Below, one piece after another: positions 39,063 through 48,000 of a stretch of 64,000 bases of DNA (its first letter is position 1; each line of letters opens with the position of its first letter). Location: positions 5,633,501 through 5,697,500 of the forward strand of contig NC_064043.1 in assembly GCF_932526225.1 (NCBI RefSeq), in the 5' to 3' direction. The notes under the pieces are model-generated. The model ran no database searches. It was not told the DNA's origin and saw only the letters and a list, made by a program, of their open reading frames with translations. This DNA comes from Nematostella vectensis. Lineage: Eukaryota > Cnidaria > Anthozoa > Actiniaria > Edwardsiidae. The position numbers and the translations under genes are program-made.

Positions 39063-42000
39063 TCAACCACGAGGAATCGGGAATGGATCTCTGAGGAGTG
39101 GAAGCGGCAGACGTGGATCTGCGAGTCTCACACGTCGCTGGCGATACCTCAGCAGCTTCACAACCTTACTATACCGCAACTTCCGGCCGAGACATCTAAC
39201 AAAGGCCTGGCAGCACAGCCAAGTGATGACGTCATTGCGGAGGTGGCACGGCGCATGCTCCTTGGTGCACTTGCGCCTCGTTTGTGTGACGAGGAAGGAC
39301 GGTAAGGCGAGGATGATTCTAGTGAAAAAGCGAGGTTTCTCAGACGACCTGTGCCCTGGAATTTAAGAAAACAGCGATGAGAGGTATAGCCCATGCAAGC
39401 CACAGCACCAGTATCAGCCAACATTACTGCCACCTCCCAACACAGCGTGCAGACAGCGATAAAAGCAAAATGTTTCTATTTCCGGTTACCAACTGTCGTC
39501 AAGAAGAGGGGTAGTAAGTTGGGTGGGGTAGTGACACCCCCGTGTTACCCTTGTAATCAGCGTCAAGCTGGCCAGAAATACTTAAGCAACACAACCCCAC
39601 CCAGCCTATCACCTCCTTTCTAGACGACAAAGGGTAACCGGAAGTTAAAAAAAAATTACCATGTTACCATGCTAGCAGGTTTCATGTTCAAGCCCGTACG
39701 CTCTAAGAGATATCGGTGGAGGAAAAAAAATAAAATAAAAAATAAACAAGGAAAAACGCCCTGAAACGTCACCTTCTGCTTTTAAGCTCCCTAAATCTGC
39801 ACACCTCAGTCAGCTTCTCAAAACGATTTTAAGGAGCAGGTTATTATGAGTTTGGAGGTTTGGGTACTAAAGGGTTTTTTTCCCTGCAGTTTTTTTGCCG
39901 ATGAAGTTTAACTGAGGCAAACCGGCTATGCCATGCTGACGAGTCCTAATAAGGACGAAACAGCTGTCCATGGTTGCCGAACTGCACGGGTAATAGACTG
40001 TGCTAGCGTCCCGTCTTGGCCCGACTGGTGCCAATGTGTGTATGCTAGTGTGCTTTTAAAGTCCACATTTATGTATACATACTCGCAAGGATAGTTTGGC
40101 TATCCGACGGAGTTTTAGACTAGCAAAGGTCGCATGCGTGATCCGCACAATTGGCATCACGCTAGCCCGGTCACAGCTCTAGATCCCACATGGATCTAAG
40201 CTGTGGTTTAAAGCACTTCGTTCGAGTCGAAGTCGCCCTGCAGTTTTTTTGCTGATGAAGTTTAACTGAGGCAAACCGGCTATGCCATGCTTACGAGTCC
40301 TAATAAGGACGAAACAGCTGTCCATGGTTGCCGAACTGCACGGGTAATAGACTGTGCTAGCGTCCCGTCTTGGCCCGACTGGTGCCGATGTGTGTATGCT
40401 AGTGTGCTTTTAAAGTCCACATTTTTTTTCTTGTCAGTAACAAAACAAAAATAATATAATTTCTGTCTGGAGGGAAGGCAGCTTATTGAGCCGGCAGCCG
40501 GCGAGTTTTGAGCAGGCTGTTCAGTTTCTTTTTGACACACCTTTCGGAAGCCCTTTACAGAGGCAGAGGAACTTGCACGCGGTCAAAAAGAACATCTGAT
40601 AAATGTTGACTAGCACGGTGGTCTGGCTGTTGATTTGCGAGCTGAGAAGGAGTGGGACGCACTTTGCACGAAGGCTGAACTTCAATTTGGTGCTAATACC
40701 ATGTCCCGTATGAGAAGCCATGGGACCTTGAATACTGTCTTCAACACCGTCTGGATTACGGGAAATGCAACGAATGATTAGCAAATATGATTTATGGCGA
40801 TAACCTGTTCAGCTTGTTAGAGTTATTGTCTAGCTCGAAAAACAGAATACATGTGTTAAGCCGAAGAAATACGAGCAGCCAAACCGTACAACTTTTGTGG
40901 CAGCATTTGCAAAAAAAGTTAGAAGGCGCGTTTTACTCCCGGCGAACCAATGTCTATCCTTTGTCACAGCAAAGGATAGACTGGTTCTTTTTTCTCCGTG
41001 ACACTGATGTGCGACTTTCGTTAAACCAATCACAATGCAACTGCTTGCGTATGCCTGACGTCACTTTGTTGCGAGACAAGTTTGGTTGATGTAGTAATAC
41101 GGGCTACATCTCCGTGTACAACGTTTTTAAACTTGCAACAAAAAAATTGCTGCGACAAAAGTTGGCGCGCCGGTAGTAAAACGAGCAACGTCACTTACGC
41201 AATGCTGCCACAAAAGTTGTACGATTTTGCTGCTAGTATTTCTTAGGCTTTAGTATACCGATGTATCGCTTGAGGTCCATCTGAACGTTCAAAGTTGCTG
41301 GGTCAATCAAAATCCCACACCATGGAAACAGCCCACCCTCTTCAATATGATTGACAGGCTTTCCACCATCCAGACTCGAGACGTAATTGGTCAACGTTTT
41401 CAATTTGTTGACTTTACACCCAAATTCAGGGATCCCAGCATGCATCGCGGCGAGGAATGACTCGGCGGTTTCCCTGTGTGGCGTGATGAGAATAAAGTCA
41501 TCAACCCAACGCATCATGAGCGATGAGTCATCGCGGAGGATGTCGGGAAAATAGCTGCTCTCCATCGCATCATAGTAGTAGCAGCAGAAGATTGAGGACA
41601 TAATCGATCCTTGAGGGATACCTGTGTGCGAAAAGGGGCGGCAAATTAGAGCAACTTGATGAATAAGGCCTGATTTATTCGTCGCGCTCCTGCCGTACCG
41701 AATCCAATTCTTTGGATTAGACACGTGAAGAGTTCGACGTCTGAATCAATTGAGTTCGGCACGGAACTAAGCGCGGCTGCAAAAGTGTTGCTGCATGACA
41801 AAAGCACCACACCTATTCAAACTTCGAGCTTTTGAAGTGCCGAATCAAATACAATATTTTTTTTCATTGTGTGCAACAGGAATTCAGCATCAAGTCAACT
41901 TGTACTGCTTGCTGCAATCAATTCGACGTGACTTTTTTTAGTGCGACGTCTAAATCAAGGTTGAACCAAATGTATTTGTGTCGATACAAATAGACAATTA

Positions 42001-45000
42001 GATTTGACACGACAGGAGCGCGACGTATGAATCGGGCCGAACAGTATGAAGCTGTTCCGAGATCGTCAGCCACCCTTGCCTTTTTTGAAATGACTCAACT
42101 CCCCAAAGCACTGGGAACAAAAGCAGATGTTGGAAGTATAAAAAAGAAACTTGCTAACGAGGTAACATAAATAGAACTGCATTATGAGAAAATTGATGTT
42201 TAAAAAATAAACACAAAAAGCAAATCCTTTTTAGTACTTTTATATTTCCTATCCCAAGGCAAGGTATTTATGATCGCAGCTGTTATATCTCAGAGAACCG
42301 GGAAAAAAACCCACGTTTTACTGTGTGTTGTGTCGGCGTGTGACATATCATTAGTACCATTTAATCTAACTCAAAATAGATATGTCGCTAATACGAAAAA
42401 TAAAAACGAAGCCGAGCCACATACAGTTATAAAACGGAAATTTTTTAGACGAAATTAAGGATAGAATAACAAAACATTCAATGGTTTTGGTAAATGAATA
42501 AGAGCTACTGTGATGAAATCATAAATATTGAAAAGATCGTTTATATACTGCTAAATGTTGCTTCTTCCCTAAACAAAAATCACTTATTGTGACCGTTCGC
42601 AGTATGGAATAATGGGTTTTTGTCCTAATAAACATGATATTTTAGTCATAAATCGGCAATACGAACGGCCACGGCAGAAAACAATTGAGAGATTCAAAGA
42701 GCCAGACGTGAAATGCACATGAAATGGATTATGTCTGATACATTTCAGCAGTTTTTCATCAAACTACAACTAAAAAACCAAACTATCCTTGTTCGCTTTG
42801 TTAAAAATAAGGTTCTAGAAATATTTATACTGTTTTGGTCTCAACGGCGATGGCTAGGACGGCCTTGGCCGAGACAACACTTTAGCATTTTACGATAGGT
42901 TTGATACTAGTTTCAATAAAAATAAAAATAATTTATATCCAGAAACTACGGTGGCCCATAAGGGACGACAAGTTTTAGTACCGCTAATTTTTAATTATAG
43001 CGAAAAAACGACGAAAAGATCGGCAAAATGGGCGACCGCCCATTTGAGCCGATCTTTTCTCCGTTTTTTAACTACAACTCAAAATTAGTATAATTCAAAA
43101 TTAGCAAGGCTAAAACCGGCTGTCCTTCATGGACCACCGTAAGAAATGGATAAAAATTAACTAGAGACTTATTTCTACTATAGCGAACAGAGTAAGGCCA
43201 GTTAATACCTCAAGCATCCACGTCCTCGCTAGATTCGAGAATTCAAAGAAAATGCATTCTGTCTGCCCTTGTGAAAATTCAAGTTTTACGGTCTAGAGAA
43301 AATGTGGACCTTGAGTATTAACTTGCCTTACTCTCTTGGCCAGTTGCAGAAATAATCAGATTTTTTTTTACTGTTTCTGGTTATAAACTTTACCGTACTG
43401 TCGCCGTTTAAGTCCCTAAACACAAGAGGTCGTAGTCTTATTTTTGATAAGACGCGCAATAATGTTGTGGAATTCCCGGAAAGACCATCCATCTAAAGAT
43501 TAGCATAACCTGATATGGTAAGCCCATCGAGTCTATTTCGGGGTGATTTCAAATGGTTTTCATGCATCTGTGTTAGGCCTGGCTAAACTAGGCGAAATGT
43601 CGCCTGCATGTCTCCTAGACAAAGCGCGCGACTAAATTTTGTAGAAGCGACAAAGAAATGTTTTTCTGATAGTTGAGAAACATATTCGTGTCGCGCTCTA
43701 CAAAATTTGTCGCGCACTACATGTTCCTGGTAGTGGCTAAACTAGGAACCATCTAGGATACATTTATCGCGCGACATTGGCATGTCAACTAGTTTAGCCA
43801 GGATTTAAAGGATCAAGAAGATGACACAAAAACGTTTAAATTTAGCAGTGTGCACATGTTTGTTATACCAGTTACTCACTTGAACTCGAAGGTGTTTACC
43901 GTCCTTATTTGGGCTTTATGTTACTCGTGATGCTCACGTGATTCTCCTATGCAGTGTGTACATGTTTTTCATACTAGTTACTCACTTAAACTCGAAGGTG
44001 TTTACCGCCCTTATGTAAATGTTTCAAACACGTTCAATTTGAAGCATTTGCAAAGCAAAAAAAAAAAAAAAAAACAGTAAAGGGCCTGTCAAAAATATCA
44101 CCTACGCATTCTGCATTAATGATCATGCGCATTTTCTTTAAGCATATGTCTCAGAAAAGTCGAATTATATTCCGATTTTTCATGCACTTATTTTAAATGC
44201 TATTCCGCGCTGTCTTTTATTTTAGAAATACACTTTGGTTTCATTGGAGAACTAGGACTATACTAGGAATAGAGACTTTGTGAACGAAGGCAACATTTTC
44301 TCCGTAAGATAAAACCTTCCAACGCTAGATTCCCGAAGCATTGATGTTGGAACTCAGAAAAACTTGCCAATGGGTTTTATTAGAGAACTAGGACTAGACT
44401 AGGACTAGAGACTTTGTGAACGGAGGCAACGTTTTCTTCGTAAGAGAAAACCTTCCACCGCTAGATTCCCGAAGCATTGATGTTGGAACTAAGAAAAAAC
44501 TTGCTAATGAGGTAACAAAAATTTAACTGAACTGTAAAGTTGATGTACATAAATAAACACAAAAAGGCATGTGCCAAGAGGAAGTCCCATGTTCCTTTTT
44601 AATATTTTCTATATTTCCTATCCCAAGCTAAGAGATATTTATAACCGCAGCCGTTATGTCACAGAGAACCCGAAAAAAAAACACGTTTTACTGTGTGTTG
44701 TGTCGGCTTGTGACAAATCATTAGTCCCATTTAATCGTACTAAAAATAGACATGTCGCAAATACGAAAAAAAGCCGAATCACGTACAGATATGAAAACAA
44801 AAAAATAAATTTAGGCCAAATTTAGGCTAAAACCATAAAATATGCAAAGGTTTTGGTAAATAAAAAAGAGCTACTTTGATTATATCGTGAATATTGAAAA
44901 GATCGTTTAATGTTTCATATATTACTTCTTTCCTTAGCAAAAATAACAAATATTACGCTAAATGAGACCATTCGAGTAGGGAATAATGGCCAAAAACATG

Positions 45001-48000
45001 CCCAAGGAAAAAAAGGCTATTTTGGTCACAAACTACCAAAGTTTCTGGTCACAAATCACCAAAGCCCGTTACAGCTAAGAGCGAAATTATCCCTGGGATA
45101 GCGCTATTCTGCCTTTTTAGGAACCGGACCCTGATGGTGTGTGCGCGGTATGCTGTGTGTAATTTATCGGAGGCGCTAATTTTCTCGAAAGTAACCAAAA
45201 ATATTGTTGATAGAATAACATGTTCTGGGATTTTTCTTGTGTAACAACTACTGTTGAAAAAGCTTGTGTTATGGAATATTAAAACCCTCATATTACAACA
45301 TTTCATCACAACATCCGTAGTAAGCGGCTATGCCCGGGGGGGGTGGGGGGGGGGGTGGGGTGGGGTGGGGTGTAAATTTGGAGCCTTTGGTATCTTTTAG
45401 GGGTAAAAATGAGAATGCCCAGATTTTGTTAACTCGGTATCCCACTTTAGTATCTTTTAGGGTTGTTTTCAAAAAATGCCGACGATGATCCCATACCGTT
45501 TGACATTGGAGTACCCCCTCCCCCCCGGGCTTGCTGGCTATCAAAAGTAAAAAGAAGCGTTAGTTACCTACCTGCAGTTTGCCAATACACTTTGCCGTGA
45601 ATATTTACCAAGTTTCGGAAAATGTGTTCTTCTAGTAGCGGAAGAAGTGACTCATCCCGATGCTCGTGAAAATAACGAACTTGGTCAACTAGAACCGCCT
45701 CCGACAATTCTGATTCCTGCAAATAATAACAACAGGAGATAAATATCTCTGTGTACAGTGAAAAGTACTGAAAATTAGTCTCTAGTGATCATAAAGTCAG
45801 AGTTAGCGGGGAGTTCGAGTTATCCGAGTCGAATTATTAGGTTTCCACAGAATGTGTTTTGAACAAGCGGCGTTCAATAAAACGAAATTGTGATGAAAGT
45901 TGACAACATATAAACATTTTTTAGATGTCTTAATAGGTTCACAGAAAAACATACGGTATTTAACTGTCTTCTTATACTTCTTTCCGGAACTAATGCCGGA
46001 ATAGATAAATAAGGTTACACCTCTCAAGCATACTAACTATGTCTCAAGCGCGGCCTCAAATCAAGTGATGAAACAAAGCGCGCGTAGATTAAAAGAGAAA
46101 ATAACGAAACAACGGACTTTGAGAAAGTCCACCCCTGTGTGTACTGTATTTTCAGTAAGCCTCGTCACTGAGGGTCACAGCCACAGAGTTCTTATACCCC
46201 CACGATTTGGTTTAGTATAGTACAGTTAAGAGAGGAGAGGGCTTCTGTTTAGTTACTTTCCAAGAAAACTGGAAGCACAGGAGAAGAAACCTTAACTCAC
46301 TTGTGACACCAAATTGCAATCAAGAAATGAAAATGGGAAAAAAATTCAAAAAGTTCATTTGCAAGCAACAGTGAGGCGTGCCTACCTTGACATACTCCTT
46401 GGCGAACTCCACAAATCCTGTTCTGTCCAAACTGTAGGAAATGTACTTCTTGTACATCCTTCTCGACTGTAGGCCGCGTCTTTTCATGATGACAAACCTC
46501 CTCACCGTGTACAGCTGGTGGGTAAGCACATGCTTCATGATGCTGTGCAATTTCACATGAAGAATGGAGTCGAAGCACTTCGCCACATCAACACGCACAA
46601 AATACAGTGGTCTCTCATCGTTGCGCAGGTTCCTGCCAGAGATAAACTTCGACAAGGCGCGAAAAACGTCGTCAAAGCCAAGCATCCCTGACCCCGAGGG
46701 TTTAGCCTTTGTGCGCTCGTGCTTTATTATTAGAAATAGATTCTTCAGCTTAGAGTTGATAGACATGGAGGACTTACCGCCATCGCTCTTCCCTTTCAAG
46801 TTAATGATAGGTCTGACTGATAGAGCCTTTGGGAGAAACCTCATGTAGGAACACCCAAGAGTGGACTTTGCAAGTGCCGCTTTAGCTTCCTCTTTTGAGA
46901 GCGGCTTCAGGATGATGTCCTTCATAGAATTCATCCCGAAATCATGGATCACCCTCCATACGGGTACCCTGTAGTAGAACATCTTTGTGGAAGTCGTACC
47001 TTCTGTAACGTAAAAGAAGGCGCGTATCACAACCATCAGGTAGGACTCCATCAACCACCACAGCCACTGCATCAAGAGTTCCATTCTCTTCCTGGACTCT
47101 GTAGTCGACGGGTGTCCTTCCTTCCCATGCAACCACTTGCAGTGCTTGACCTTCATCCCCCGCGCCATCTGTGCCAAGGTCATATTCTCGGGCTTGCGAA
47201 GACTGATAAATTTCTTGAGGTTACGGAAAAATGCATGTTTGTTGTCACTGGAGCCCCAGAGCTCATATGGTATCACCTTATTGCAAACAGCTTTCACAAA
47301 CAAGAAAACCTAGAGGATAAAAGTTACATCTGTAAAATGTTGATATCTGCAAATTATGATATCTTGAGCTGTTGTGTTTTTTTTTTAATAAACTAAGGCC
47401 CTTTTCATTTTTATTTCAGAAACAGTAAATATTGCATCAAGTATGATTAGTGATCCACCTTTTACAGCAAAGAAAGGAAAGGAAGCTAGGTCGACTTTAT
47501 CCAGAATTGCAGCAAAATGTTGAATTACTCTGGATTTACAGTACATAGGGTCTTATTCGGACTGCTGTATAAGTGCAGTTTACATGGATGAGAGGGGGGT
47601 AGTATGTTAATGTGTAGTTCCAGAAAATATCCATACCCCCTCCCCCCCCCCCCCCCTCCATGGAGGGAGTAGGAGGTATGACCCCCCACCCCTCTGGAGT
47701 TTTCAAACCCCTGGGAAAAATAAATACAGTAATGTTAAGGAAAAAGGGCATTTTACCCCCTCCCCCCCTCTGGAAATTCCTGGGTGTTTGACCTCCCACC
47801 CCCCTGGGAATTTCCAATCCCCTCCAAGGAGGGGAGGGGGTATGGATATTTTCTGAAACTACACAATGTCCGTTTTGGTTATGAGGCCAAGCACAGACAC
47901 TAAAGATGGACTCTGCCTTCTTCAGTGGTTCTTTAACGTCACACAATAATAGCAATCATGCAAACAAAGCTTGTTACCTGAGAATATGGAGTAAAACTCC

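Larger units (their letters stand above)
39882..40424 (+). mobile_element. Retrozyme-like tandem repeat (354-bp unit, 1.5 copies)
   Basis: The block starting CCCTGCAGTTTTTTTGC at 39882 recurs at 40236, exactly 354 bases later. The second copy stops after AAAGTCCACATTT near 40424. Over about 190 shared bases I see three differences. Each copy carries a hammerhead ribozyme, and the two cleavage points (after 39968 and 40322) would release a 354-nt monomer RNA. Partial dimers with hammerheads are the genomic form expected for metazoan retrozymes and for terminal repeats of some Penelope-like elements (family knowledge). There is no open frame in it. It lies antisense to TERT, 116 bases from exon 5. 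Confidence 0.85.
39356..40540 (-). other. TERT intron 5, holding two mobile elements
   Basis: Joins exon 5 (ending AAA-G) to exon 6 (starting GG-CAC). It contains a fold-back element and the hammerhead-bearing tandem repeat described separately. Confidence 0.8.

Noticed and set aside
39158..39433. 91-codon minus-strand frame starting MAVMLADTGAVACMGY
   Set aside because: It is in a different frame from the TERT C-terminal exon, which shows clear conserved motifs (WLCCQAF) in the overlapping region.
40251..40262. CTGATGAAG just upstream of copy 2 as a separate ribozyme core
   Set aside because: No stem II or GAAA in register; copy 1 reads CCGATGAAG at the same place.
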